Shown: piece by piece, positions 14,867-21,571 of the stretch
Layout: the number at the start of each line of letters is the position of its first letter
Numbering within the stretch: the stretch's first letter is position 1
Virus record (IMG/VR): IMGVR_UViG_3300036046_000028
Location: 1 to 32,569 of that record
From: a virus
Direction: 5' to 3' (one strand)
Length of the DNA: 32,569 bases
The notes under the pieces: model-generated
What the model was told of the DNA's origin: nothing
Database searches by the model: none
What the model saw: the letters and a program-made list of their open reading frames with translations, nothing else
Position numbers and translations under genes: made by a program

Positions 14867-14927
14867 GGTCGAAACCTAGCCCCTTCAGGGGCGATGGTCC
14901 CGGTGTAGCGCACCGGCTGACGAGACC
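14867..14927 (+). ncRNA. Hammerhead ribozyme, type II, copy 10
   Basis: Stem II GGUC (14867-14870) with GACC (14924-14927). GAAA is 14871-14874. Stem III is ACC/GGU plus GCCCC/GGGGC with the UA/GAU internal loop. Cleavage follows C14899. Stem I is CCGGUG-UAGCG-CACCGG. Core CUGACGA is 14917-14923. It separates the early genes from the regulator-integrase unit. Confidence 0.92.
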
Positions 14928-15019
14928 AGAAAGGACCTCTCAGTTTGCCTCCCAAGCACACCAGTGTTAACCGTTGCGGTGGGGTCATACCGACCTTGCA
15001 ACAAGGAGGAGGGACTACC

Positions 15020-15418
15020 ATGTACACACAAAAGGACATTCGCGCTCTTGCGCGGATCGCCAACGAGTTCCGAGTGATTGAAGAGGACTTCCCGGTGTCA
15101 TACATCGCGGTCCTCGCCTACATCGCCCGTCACGAAGTGGCCACCGGAGACCTGCCGAACAACGCGGAGGTCGCCGACAATGTGGGCATCGCCCGGCCTA
15201 CCCTGTCCCGGATCGTCCGGTCTCTTTCCGATAGCCGGTTAGGGTCCACGAAGCCGGGAGAGGACAGGCCGGAAGGTTCCCGCCCAAGCCTGAAGCTGGT
15301 GGAGAAGCTGGACGATCCAGTGGACCACCGGATGAACCGCTTGCGTCTGACACCTAAAGGCCGCGCGCTTCTTGTGCGGATCGCGGATGTCTTCGCGAGC
15401 TACAACAATGAGAGGTAA
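15020..15418 (+). CDS. Winged-helix (MarR-like) transcriptional regulator
   Basis: A 132-aa protein with a helix-turn-helix centred on AEVADNVGIARPTLSRIVRSL (about residues 50-70) and a wing-like stretch ending in MNRLRLTPKGRALLVRI, as in MarR-type winged-helix proteins. The ATG at 15020 follows a strong AAGGAGGAGGG. A longer form from TTG at 14945, preceded by AAAGGAC of the ribozyme cassette, is possible. It sits 7 nt before the integrase gene, so it may control lysogeny or integrase expression. No CI-type repressor is visible in the window. Confidence 0.75.
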   Translation: MYTQKDIRALARIANEFRVIEEDFPVSYIAVLAYIARHEVATGDLPNNAEVADNVGIARPTLSRIVRSLSDSRLGSTKPGEDRPEGSRPSLKLVEKLDDPVDHRMNRLRLTPKGRALLVRIADVFASYNNER

Positions 15419-15425
15419 CACACAC

Positions 15426-16451
15426 ATGGCAATACGCACACGCGGTAATGGTCTCGAAGTGGACGTGCAAGTCACACTGGACGGAAACAAGAGGCGCTAC
15501 CGGGAAACGATACAAGCCACCGTGGCCGAGGCCAAAGCGTTCGAGCACCGCGTCAAGGCGGCTCTGCTCGACGGCCTCGACCCGGAACCCTTCAGCAAAC
15601 GGACGGATGCCAAGGGGCTTCCCCTCGACGCCGCCCTCGAAGCTGTATGGGAACGCTATTGGAGCAACGGCGGGCAGGCCCGCACCGTGCGCTCCAACAT
15701 GGCGACCTGCGTGGAGTTCTTCGGGCCGAAGAAGGACCTGGGCTCTATCACCAACGCAGACCTCGACGACTTCGTGGTGTGGCTTCGCTCGAAAGAGTAC
15801 GCCCCGGCCACGATCCGCCAGAAGGTCTGCGTCATGTCGAAGGCGTTCACCCACTTCCACCGAAGGGGCAACCTTGCGTCCATCCCGAAGGTTGAGCTTC
15901 CCCGGATAGGGGACAACACGAGGGACCGGGTGATCTCCGAGGAGGAGTTCAGGGAGCTTCTCAGGATCACGCGAAATGAGCTTCCCGGAGATCGGGGAGA
16001 AGACATCGCGAGGCTCTGGGAAATCCTCATGGACACCGGAGCCCGGCCGTCTGAACTACGTGCAGTCCGCACACCAGACATCCGGGACGACCTCCTGACC
16101 TTCAGGGACACCAAGTCAGGCGTCAGCCGGACGGTCCCCATGACCGTCAGGGCCAAAGTCAACGCGGCCGCCCTCTCTATGCACTACGGCGAGTTCCCCT
16201 TCATGTGGGCCTCGCCGGCCATCATCCGCCACGCCTGGGACTTCTGCCGGGAGCGCATGGGGCTTACGCAAGACGAAGGGTTCATCCCCTACGCCCTGCG
16301 GCACACCTGCGCGACCCGGCTGTACGCCAGAACGCGAGACCTCATGCTTGTCCAGCGATGGCTGGGGCATGCGGACATCAAGATGACCCTCCGGTACGCC
16401 AAGCTGCAACCGGGGGACCTCCAGAAAGCGAGGGACCTCCTCGCCTCCTGA
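15426..16451 (+). CDS. int: Tyrosine integrase (site-specific recombinase)
   Basis: A 341-aa phage integrase. The N-terminal part (about residues 1-65) resembles arm-binding domains; a SAM-like core-binding domain spans about 70-155. The catalytic domain shows Arg207 (TGARPSEL), the YALRHT box with Arg292 and His293, His315 in WLGH and nucleophile Tyr324 (LRYAK). The start is the ATG after GAGAGGTAACACACAC, a relative of the early-gene cassette; an in-frame ATG at 15372 lies inside the regulator gene. A terminator and a tRNA-Leu gene follow, the usual setting for integration into a tRNA gene. Confidence 0.93.
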   Translation: MAIRTRGNGLEVDVQVTLDGNKRRYRETIQATVAEAKAFEHRVKAALLDGLDPEPFSKRTDAKGLPLDAALEAVWERYWSNGGQARTVRSNMATCVEFFGPKKDLGSITNADLDDFVVWLRSKEYAPATIRQKVCVMSKAFTHFHRRGNLASIPKVELPRIGDNTRDRVISEEEFRELLRITRNELPGDRGEDIARLWEILMDTGARPSELRAVRTPDIRDDLLTFRDTKSGVSRTVPMTVRAKVNAAALSMHYGEFPFMWASPAIIRHAWDFCRERMGLTQDEGFIPYALRHTCATRLYARTRDLMLVQRWLGHADIKMTLRYAKLQPGDLQKARDLLAS

Positions 16452-16474
16452 CACCTCGTGTGTGTCGCACCTTG

Positions 16475-16512
16475 AAGCCCTCTCAGGGGAAACCTTGAGG
16501 GGGCTTTTCTTT
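16475..16512 (+). terminator. Intrinsic terminator after integrase
   Basis: A stem of about 13 pairs, AAGCCCTCTCAGG with CCTTGAGGGGGCTT, around a GGAAA-like loop and followed by TTTTCTTT. It should stop early transcription before the tRNA and RNA polymerase genes. Confidence 0.8.
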
Positions 16513-16559
16513 GTGACGCGCATGTGGCGCCGAGACGCACCGCGTGGCATACAGGTGTC

Positions 16560-16645
16560 GCGGTGGTGGCGAAACGGCAGACGCGCGGGCTTTAGGTGCT
16601 CGTATCCATTGAGATTTGCGGGTTCAAGTCCCGTCCACCGCACCA
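16560..16645 (+). tRNA. tRNA-Leu (anticodon UAG) with encoded CCA
   Basis: Acceptor stem GCGGTGG (16560-16566) pairs with CCACCGC (16635-16641), followed by discriminator A and CCA. The anticodon stem CGGGC/GCTCG encloses loop TTTAGGT, giving UAG. The long variable arm is typical of tRNA-Leu, and the T loop reads TTCAAGT. The gene is complete and functional in appearance. It lies 108 nt after the integrase, so it may be or contain the phage attachment site. Confidence 0.93.
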
Positions 16646-16875
16646 CTTCTGCGGATTTAGGTTCCACGGATAGATAGAACCTACCTTTCACCTTGTTTTA
16701 ACCCCAGCGCCGCGCCATAAGGCCCTCCCGCCCGGCGTGCAGAGCGCGAGGTAACACCCTTGCTCACCAGCGGCTTCCGATGTGGCGCGGCGGGTGACAC
16801 ACCCAGACTGCCTAGGAAAATAAGCCTAGACACCTGGTTAATATCGGACTACCTGACAACTAGGAGAACAATCCT
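16646..16875. other. Intergenic region between tRNA-Leu and RNA polymerase
   Basis: 230 nt without a gene. An inverted repeat TAGGTTC (16658-16664) with GAACCTA (16677-16683) lies just after the tRNA. Two copies of CCTAG flank an A-rich stretch near 16815. I find no convincing sigma70 promoter for the polymerase gene and no copy of the 23-bp phage promoter element. Confidence 0.5.
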
Positions 16876-19383
16876 ATGGCACACACACAGACCTACACCC
16901 CGACCCCCGCAGAACTTTCGATGGAAGAACTCTGGGAGGACCACATGGTTGTCCTCGGGCGCGAGCAGCGCCTTGAGGCTGACCGGAAGGCCACCGAGAG
17001 GGGCGAGGCGGGCGTGACCAAGGCAGGCCGGTACGTCATCACCGCGATGATCGACCCGGTTGCCGACATGATCCGCGATGAGATCGCGCGCCTGTCCGAG
17101 GGGAATGTTCGCAAGAAGCCCCCCGAGTTGGCGAGCCTCCTCCTCCTACCGCCGCGAGACGCCGCAATGGTGGCGCTTCGCTGCACCCTCGACCTCCTCG
17201 CGCAAGGGGAGGATAAGGTCACACTCGCCCGCCTGGGAAACCGGATCGGCCGTATCATCGGCGTCGAAGTGGTCGCCCGCCTCCTGCGCAAGGAGGAGCG
17301 CGCTCTGTTCGAGGCGAGGATCAAGCAGGTGGCGGATCGCACCTCCAACACATCCGAGAGGGTCCGCGCGATCCTGAAGGCCGCCCGGCAGGTCGCCGCG
17401 CGTGCTGAGCACGAGCCGGACGCCTCGCCGATGGATGTGGCGGAGATTATTAGCGTGACCGAGCAGACGCGCCTCGGCGCCCTCCTCGTTCAGTCCCTCC
17501 TGTCCCTCGGGTTCCTCAAGGAACACACCGAGCGATCCGGGCGGGGCCAGCGCACGCTGACGCACCGCACCGTGCGGCTCAGTGACGAGGCAGCGGACGC
17601 CCTGATGAAAGCTGGGGCAGCCACGTCGCTGTTGCGCCCTGTGTTCATGCCGACCCTGATCCCGCCCAAGCCTTGGACTTCCATGCGCAGCGGCGGGTAC
17701 TGGCGGCCCGGACGCATGGCACGCCTCATGCTGAAGGGCGGGGGCACAAACGGCATCAAGCACGCCGATGCAGAGACCATGCCACGCATGTTCGAGGCGC
17801 TCAACGCGCTCCAGAGCACTGCGTACCGGGTCAATGAGAAGGTGCTGCGGGTGGTCGAGCACATGCGCCGGCACAACATCGCCGACGCTGGGCTTCCGCC
17901 GTCCCAACTCCTCCCGATCCCGCCGCGTCCTCACGACATCGACACGAATGAGGACAGCCGCAACGCCTGGCGAAAGGAAGCCCGGCGCATCCATGGAGCC
18001 AACTCCCGGACGCGCTCGGCCTCCCTCGCCACCGACAAGGTGGTTGCGGTCGCGCAGGACATGAGCCAGTACCCCGCCTTCTGGTACCCCAAGGTCATCG
18101 ACTTCCGGGGCCGGGTGTACGACCTCCCACTGTTCCTGAAGCCCCAGGGAAACGACCTTTCCAAGGGGCTCCTTGAGTTCGCGGAGGGCCGCACGCTCGG
18201 CGAGGGTGGCGGCTACTGGCTGGCCGTCCACGGGGCGAACACCCTCGGGCAGGACAAGATACCACTCGACGACCGGGTGGCGTTCGTCTTGCAGAACGAG
18301 GAGGCGATCCTCGCCGTCGCTGAGGACCCCCTCAGTAACCGCATGTGGATGGACGCGGACGAGCCCTTCCAGTTCCTCGCGTTTTGCTTCGAGTGGGCAG
18401 GCGCGCGGCTGGAGGGGGATGACTTCGTGTCCCACCTGCCGGTCGCAATGGACGGCTCGTGTAACGGCCTCCAGCACCTCTCGGCCATGCTGCGCGATCC
18501 CATCGGCGGCAAGGCCGTGAACCTCCTCCCCGCGTCCGCCCCCTCCGACATCTATACGGAGGTCATGCGGGTCACGGCCGAGGAGCTGAAGCGCCGGGTG
18601 ACACAAGGCGAGCCCACGGCTGCCCTGTGGCTTTCGGTTCTCACCCGGAGCGTGGTCAAGCGGCCCGTGATGACACTGCCCTACGGGGCAACCCGTCAGG
18701 GGTTTGCTGACCAGATCGTCGAGGACACAATCCGGCCCCTAGAAAAGGCCGGGCAAAGTCCCTTCGGCCCCGGTGGCCCGCTCGCCGCGCAGTACCTCTC
18801 GCACATCCTGTGGGCCGCTACGGGGCGTGTCGTGGTGGCTGCGCGGGCGGCTATGGACTGGCTCCAGGCCGTCTCAAAGGTGGCCTCGTCGGCCGGAGTT
18901 CCTGTGGAGTGGACAACACCCACGGGCTTCCGCGTCCGGCAAGACTACCGGGATGACAAGCTCCGGCTGGTCGAGCTGCTCTGCTTCGGGCAGCGCGTTC
19001 AGCTTCGAGTGGCGGATGGGCAGGAGGAACGCATCAACAAGCGCCGGATGGCAATGGCCATTGCCCCCAACTTCGTACACTCAATGGACGCGGGCCACAT
19101 GCTCCGAACCGTCGAGTACATGACCGACCGGGGGCGGCCCGACATCTGCTTGTCGATGGTCCACGACAGTTACGCCACACACGCGGCGGATGCTGAGTTC
19201 CTCGCGATGTCCCTGCGAAGGGCCTTCGTCGAGATGTACCAGGAGCAGTGCTGGCTGACCTCCTTCAGGGATGAAGTAGCCGCCCAGCTTTCTCCTGAGT
19301 ACGCGGAGAAACTCCCAGAGGTTCCGGCACAAGGGGCTCTGGACATCTCGGAAGTGATTAACTCCTTGTATTTCTTCGCGTAA
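16876..19383 (+). CDS. Single-subunit DNA-directed RNA polymerase, T7 gp1-like
   Basis: An 835-aa phage RNA polymerase (T7: 883 aa) that transcribes middle and late genes. Palm motif A reads AMDGSCNGLQHLSAML with catalytic Asp526. The O helix has Lys595 and Tyr603 in VKRPVMTLPYG. Motif C has Asp764 in MVHDSY, and the protein ends in LYFFA, matching the T7 C-terminal Phe-Ala foot. The A-to-O-helix interval is about 25 residues shorter than in T7. A start with AGGAG 9 nt upstream is clear. It comes after integrase and tRNA instead of directly after the early genes, and beyond a terminator, so how it is first transcribed is open. Confidence 0.98.
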   Translation: MAHTQTYTPTPAELSMEELWEDHMVVLGREQRLEADRKATERGEAGVTKAGRYVITAMIDPVADMIRDEIARLSEGNVRKKPPELASLLLLPPRDAAMVALRCTLDLLAQGEDKVTLARLGNRIGRIIGVEVVARLLRKEERALFEARIKQVADRTSNTSERVRAILKAARQVAARAEHEPDASPMDVAEIISVTEQTRLGALLVQSLLSLGFLKEHTERSGRGQRTLTHRTVRLSDEAADALMKAGAATSLLRPVFMPTLIPPKPWTSMRSGGYWRPGRMARLMLKGGGTNGIKHADAETMPRMFEALNALQSTAYRVNEKVLRVVEHMRRHNIADAGLPPSQLLPIPPRPHDIDTNEDSRNAWRKEARRIHGANSRTRSASLATDKVVAVAQDMSQYPAFWYPKVIDFRGRVYDLPLFLKPQGNDLSKGLLEFAEGRTLGEGGGYWLAVHGANTLGQDKIPLDDRVAFVLQNEEAILAVAEDPLSNRMWMDADEPFQFLAFCFEWAGARLEGDDFVSHLPVAMDGSCNGLQHLSAMLRDPIGGKAVNLLPASAPSDIYTEVMRVTAEELKRRVTQGEPTAALWLSVLTRSVVKRPVMTLPYGATRQGFADQIVEDTIRPLEKAGQSPFGPGGPLAAQYLSHILWAATGRVVVAARAAMDWLQAVSKVASSAGVPVEWTTPTGFRVRQDYRDDKLRLVELLCFGQRVQLRVADGQEERINKRRMAMAIAPNFVHSMDAGHMLRTVEYMTDRGRPDICLSMVHDSYATHAADAEFLAMSLRRAFVEMYQEQCWLTSFRDEVAAQLSPEYAEKLPEVPAQGALDISEVINSLYFFA

Positions 19384-19398
19384 AGCACGCTCTCCCTC

Positions 19399-19421
19399 AT
19401 AACCCTACCCTAGCAGACAAG
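19399..19421 (+). promoter_or_regulatory. Candidate phage RNA polymerase promoter, site 2
   Basis: Begins ATAACCCTACCCTAGCA and continues GACAAG, with the predicted start G at 19416. It differs from site 3 (29452) at one base of 23. It lies just after the polymerase gene and ahead of the DNA-metabolism genes, as T7 class II promoters do. Confidence 0.7.
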
Positions 19422-19450
19422 AACCCCTGGCTCCTCCCGAGCTGGGGGTT
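19422..19450 (+). terminator. Strong hairpin directly after promoter site 2
   Basis: AACCCCTGGCTC pairs with GAGCTGGGGGTT (12 bp with two G-T pairs, 5-nt loop), followed by TTTCTGCGTTT. It could end host-polymerase transcripts of the polymerase gene, or form a protective 5' hairpin on transcripts starting at 19416. Its position 6 nt after the predicted start allows both. Confidence 0.6.
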
Positions 19451-19477
19451 TCTGCGTTTCAAACAGGGCCTACATCC

Positions 19478-19729
19478 ATGAAAACATTCACATTTCCGAG
19501 CGGCCAAGGATACCTCAGCGTTCGCTCGACGCGCCCCGACCCGTCGCGCCGGTTCTCCGTTACGGTCACGAACGACGCGGGCATCAGTTCGCGCGGCCTC
19601 ATCGAGCTGGGCAAGTTCCTGATCCAGGCCGGCAAGGACTACTCGAAAGACGAGGCAGAGAACGGAGCGCCGACCATCAGGGGAACCGAGGAAGGCGAGA
19701 CACCCGGCGCAGAGACGCCTGCCGGATGA
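19478..19729 (+). CDS. Hypothetical protein (83 aa)
   Basis: First gene after promoter site 2. The N-terminal half (FTFPSGQGYLSVRSTR, RFSVTVTND) looks like beta strands; the C-terminal 30 residues are acidic and disordered. No family recognised. Its stop overlaps the next start (ATGA), so the two are translationally coupled. Confidence 0.65.
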   Translation: MKTFTFPSGQGYLSVRSTRPDPSRRFSVTVTNDAGISSRGLIELGKFLIQAGKDYSKDEAENGAPTIRGTEEGETPGAETPAG

Positions 19730-19980
19730 GCGAGATGATCCACCTCCTGTTCGACCTCGCCGACCTTGAAGTCGGCCACACGTACAAGTGCGTGGTGGAC
19801 CGGGAGCGGGGCCTGGCCCTCGTACCGACCGAGCGCCGGGGCCGCCCGCGTGCCATCACCGGCCACAAGGTCATCGCGGCGCGTGCTCTGGAGAAGACCG
19901 GGATGTCTCTCCGGGAGATCGCGAAGGCCCTCGGCGAAAGCATGGGCGCCGTCCGCACTGCGCTAGGGAGGCCCCGGTGA
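19726..19980 (+). CDS. Small helix-turn-helix DNA-binding protein (84 aa)
   Basis: The C-terminal half has a clear helix-turn-helix of the resolvase/Hin type: GRPRAITGHKVIAARALEK, then MSLREIAKALGESMGAVRTAL (about residues 58-80). The N-terminal half is strand-like. It may be a small regulator of middle genes. It overlaps both neighbours by a few bases. Confidence 0.65.
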   Translation: MSEMIHLLFDLADLEVGHTYKCVVDRERGLALVPTERRGRPRAITGHKVIAARALEKTGMSLREIAKALGESMGAVRTALGRPR

Positions 19981-20204
19981 TGGTTGTAGGCGCAGACTTG
20001 GGTAATCAGTACCCAGACGACCCGCCCTCCCGCAGGCCCGCGCATCCCTACCAGATCGCCCGAAAGATCGAAGACCTGTGCCTCGACGCGCAGGCTATCG
20101 ACAGCCCCCGCAAGCGAGAGATCGCCATCGCCGTCACACACATGGAGACCGCTGCCATGTGGCTCAACAAGGCGCACTACGCCGCCAAGAAGGACAGCCG
20201 ATGA
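19980..20204 (+). CDS. Acb2-like anti-CBASS protein candidate (74 aa)
   Basis: Start at the ATG overlapping the previous stop (TGATGG). The C-terminal half, SPRKREIAIAVTHMETAAMW followed by LNKAHYA, has the pattern of the Acb2/Vs.4 family: a charged helix, then an A[IL]A[IV]T-[KH]-[LM]E-x-A-x-MW-x-N helix. Acb2 proteins are small helical phage proteins that sponge cyclic nucleotides and so block CBASS (and Thoeris) immunity. Upstream, YQIARKIEDLCLDAQAID would be the first helix. The match is by pattern memory only, and the N-terminus is short, so I treat this as a candidate. Confidence 0.55.
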   Translation: MVVGADLGNQYPDDPPSRRPAHPYQIARKIEDLCLDAQAIDSPRKREIAIAVTHMETAAMWLNKAHYAAKKDSR

Positions 20205-20461
20205 AGCTCGACCTTTCCAACCTTCGCCGGCCACACGTCTCGCGGCTGGCCTTCGTGATCCTCGACGCGATCAAGAACGAGGAACTCGATTACCTGATCG
20301 CTTCCCTTGGCCTGGTCCTTGAAGCCGTCACCGAGGAGAAGAACCTCGACCGATCCGACATCATGACCAAGGCCGCCAACATGCTGCGCACGGAAGGCCT
20401 TGAGGACGACAACTATGTCACCGCCCTACGCAGCTACATCCGCGAGGAGATCGCTGTTTGA
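20201..20461 (+). CDS. Hypothetical protein (86 aa)
   Basis: ATG overlaps the previous stop (ATGA). A helical protein with segments HVSRLAFVILDAIKNEELDY and DIMTKAANMLRTEGLEDDNY; no membrane segment or known motif. It is part of a tightly packed series of small genes (19478-20941) that is probably translated as one coupled unit. Confidence 0.65.
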   Translation: MKLDLSNLRRPHVSRLAFVILDAIKNEELDYLIASLGLVLEAVTEEKNLDRSDIMTKAANMLRTEGLEDDNYVTALRSYIREEIAV

Positions 20462-20664
20462 AGGACTTCCTGACACTCCGCTCGACGACCGGCTATTCAC
20501 TTCTCGTCCGCGCCGACACCGTTCTTCGCTTCGGCGAATTGGCGGACCAAAAAGGCTCCTACGTTGTCCTCAGCGGCGGGGCTAGCACCACCACTACCTA
20601 CGTCGCGGACACTGTCTCTGAAATTCACGAACAGATGCGCCAAATGAGGGTCTTCACAAAGTGA
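20458..20664 (+). CDS. Small beta-rich protein, FlbD-like fold possible (68 aa)
   Basis: Uses a TTG start overlapping the previous stop (TTGA), with no ATG available. The order of short strands (FLTLRSTTGYSLLVRAD, GSYVVLSGG, TYVADTVSEIHEQM) resembles small FlbD-like proteins often found in phages, in which a strand pair is followed by a GS-x-V-x-L hairpin and a terminal helix. Function unknown. Confidence 0.6.
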   Translation: MKDFLTLRSTTGYSLLVRADTVLRFGELADQKGSYVVLSGGASTTTTYVADTVSEIHEQMRQMRVFTK

Positions 20665-20828
20665 GCGACCTAACTGTGTTCCCGCCCATCGACCTCTCGT
20701 CCGATCTCGGCGGCGATGAAGACAGTCCGCTCCCCGATCAGTCCCTCAACGAGGACGACGACGAGGAGGTCGGAGACGACGAAGACCAACCCGAAGAGGA
20801 CTTTGCATGCCTGCAACGCGCCGCGTGA
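20661..20828 (+). CDS. Highly acidic small protein (55 aa)
   Basis: GTG start overlapping the previous stop (GTGA). Twenty of 55 residues are Asp or Glu and only one is basic, with clusters such as NEDDDEEVGDDEDQPEEDF. This charge pattern is seen in DNA-mimic inhibitors and in assembly chaperones. The frame continues 22 nt into the next gene, a further sign of coupling. No family recognised. Confidence 0.55.
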   Translation: MSDLTVFPPIDLSSDLGGDEDSPLPDQSLNEDDDEEVGDDEDQPEEDFACLQRAA

Positions 20829-20941
20829 TCCGCCTCCTGAAGGCCGGCCGCACCCGCTACGAAATCCCGACCGACATCCTGGCCCACGCTGAGGCCGAGG
20901 GGTGCGACCTCAACTACACATTCAACAAATACGAGGCCTGA
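20807..20941 (+). CDS. Hypothetical protein (44 aa)
   Basis: ATG lies inside the end of the acidic ORF. A basic N-terminal half (PATRRVIRLLKAGRTRYEIP) is followed by a short acidic and aromatic end. Ends 3 nt before the SSB gene. Unrecognised; support is the compact spacing and coding-like composition. Confidence 0.55.
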   Translation: MPATRRVIRLLKAGRTRYEIPTDILAHAEAEGCDLNYTFNKYEA

Positions 20942-20944
20942 CAC

Positions 20945-21571
20945 ATGGCAGACACCATCATCAACGTGCGCGGCATCGCGCGCTACCCCTGGCTCAACAA
21001 GCCGGATACCAAGTTCGAAGCAGCCGGCGTGTACAAGGTGGACCTGGAGATCGACGCTGATACCGCAGAGCCGTTGATCCGTCAGTTCACGGACATGCGC
21101 GCGGCGGCCATGAAGGAGGCCCAAAAGGCCCTCAAGGGCAAGAAGGCCAAGGAAGCCGACCTCCCGATCTCACCGAAGCTCGACGAGGACGGTAACGAAA
21201 CCGGCGCCTTCGTCCTGAAGGCCAAGATGAAAGCTTCCGGCACCTCGAAGAAGACCGGCAAGCAGTGGACGCGCGCTGTCCCGATCTTCGACGCGAAGGG
21301 CAAGCCGGCCAATCCGCAAATCTACGGCGGTTCCGAGATCATCCTCGGCGTCAAGGTGCAGGCATGGTCGAACCCGAAGGGCGAGTGCTCCGTCACCTGC
21401 TACCTCGAAGGCGTACAGGTCATCAAGCTGGCGGCCGGCAGCGGCGGCGCATCGGCCTCCGCGCTCGGTTTCAGCGCCGTCGAGGGCGGCTATGTCGAGC
21501 AGGACCCGGATGCCGACACCGAAACGAACGGCGAGGGCGAGGGCGAAGGCGGGGACTACGATTTTGAGTAA
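20945..21571 (+). CDS. Single-stranded DNA-binding protein, T7 gp2.5-like
   Basis: A 208-aa protein that coats ssDNA and binds polymerase and helicase during replication. The N-terminal region fits the gp2.5 OB fold (strands around INVRGIARYPWL and YKVDLEID). The C-terminal tail is acidic and ends with aromatic residues (GGDYDFE), the diagnostic gp2.5 feature that contacts gp4 and gp5. Size is close to T7 (232 aa), and the position before endonuclease I is as in T7. Confidence 0.88.
   Translation: MADTIINVRGIARYPWLNKPDTKFEAAGVYKVDLEIDADTAEPLIRQFTDMRAAAMKEAQKALKGKKAKEADLPISPKLDEDGNETGAFVLKAKMKASGTSKKTGKQWTRAVPIFDAKGKPANPQIYGGSEIILGVKVQAWSNPKGECSVTCYLEGVQVIKLAAGSGGASASALGFSAVEGGYVEQDPDADTETNGEGEGEGGDYDFE

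Larger units (their letters stand above)
10750..14927 (+). other. Ribozyme-partitioned early operon
   Basis: Eleven hammerhead motifs alternate with nine or ten small genes. Each gene is followed by a ribozyme; each type II ribozyme except copy 10 is followed 15-30 nt later by a start cassette close to AAGGACACACACATG (GTG once). Predicted cleavage gives RNAs of 250, 210, 596, 338, 874, 315, 395, 709 and 331 nt between copies 1 and 10. Predicted 5' UTRs are 46-60 nt long and begin with the stem I hairpin. Confidence 0.85.

Noticed and set aside
10849-14927. Repeated intergenic elements as promoters, RNase III sites, riboswitches or terminators
   Set aside because: They lack T runs and promoter hexamers, and the invariant bases are exactly the hammerhead core and cleavage triplet, with compensatory stem changes.
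16560-16645. tRNA as the boundary of an integrated prophage
   Set aside because: T7-type phage genes continue on both sides, so it is not a host-phage junction in this sequence.
16646-16875. sigma70 promoter at TAGACA / TAATAT or GTGACA / AAAATA upstream of the RNA polymerase
   Set aside because: In each case either the spacing or the -10 match is poor.
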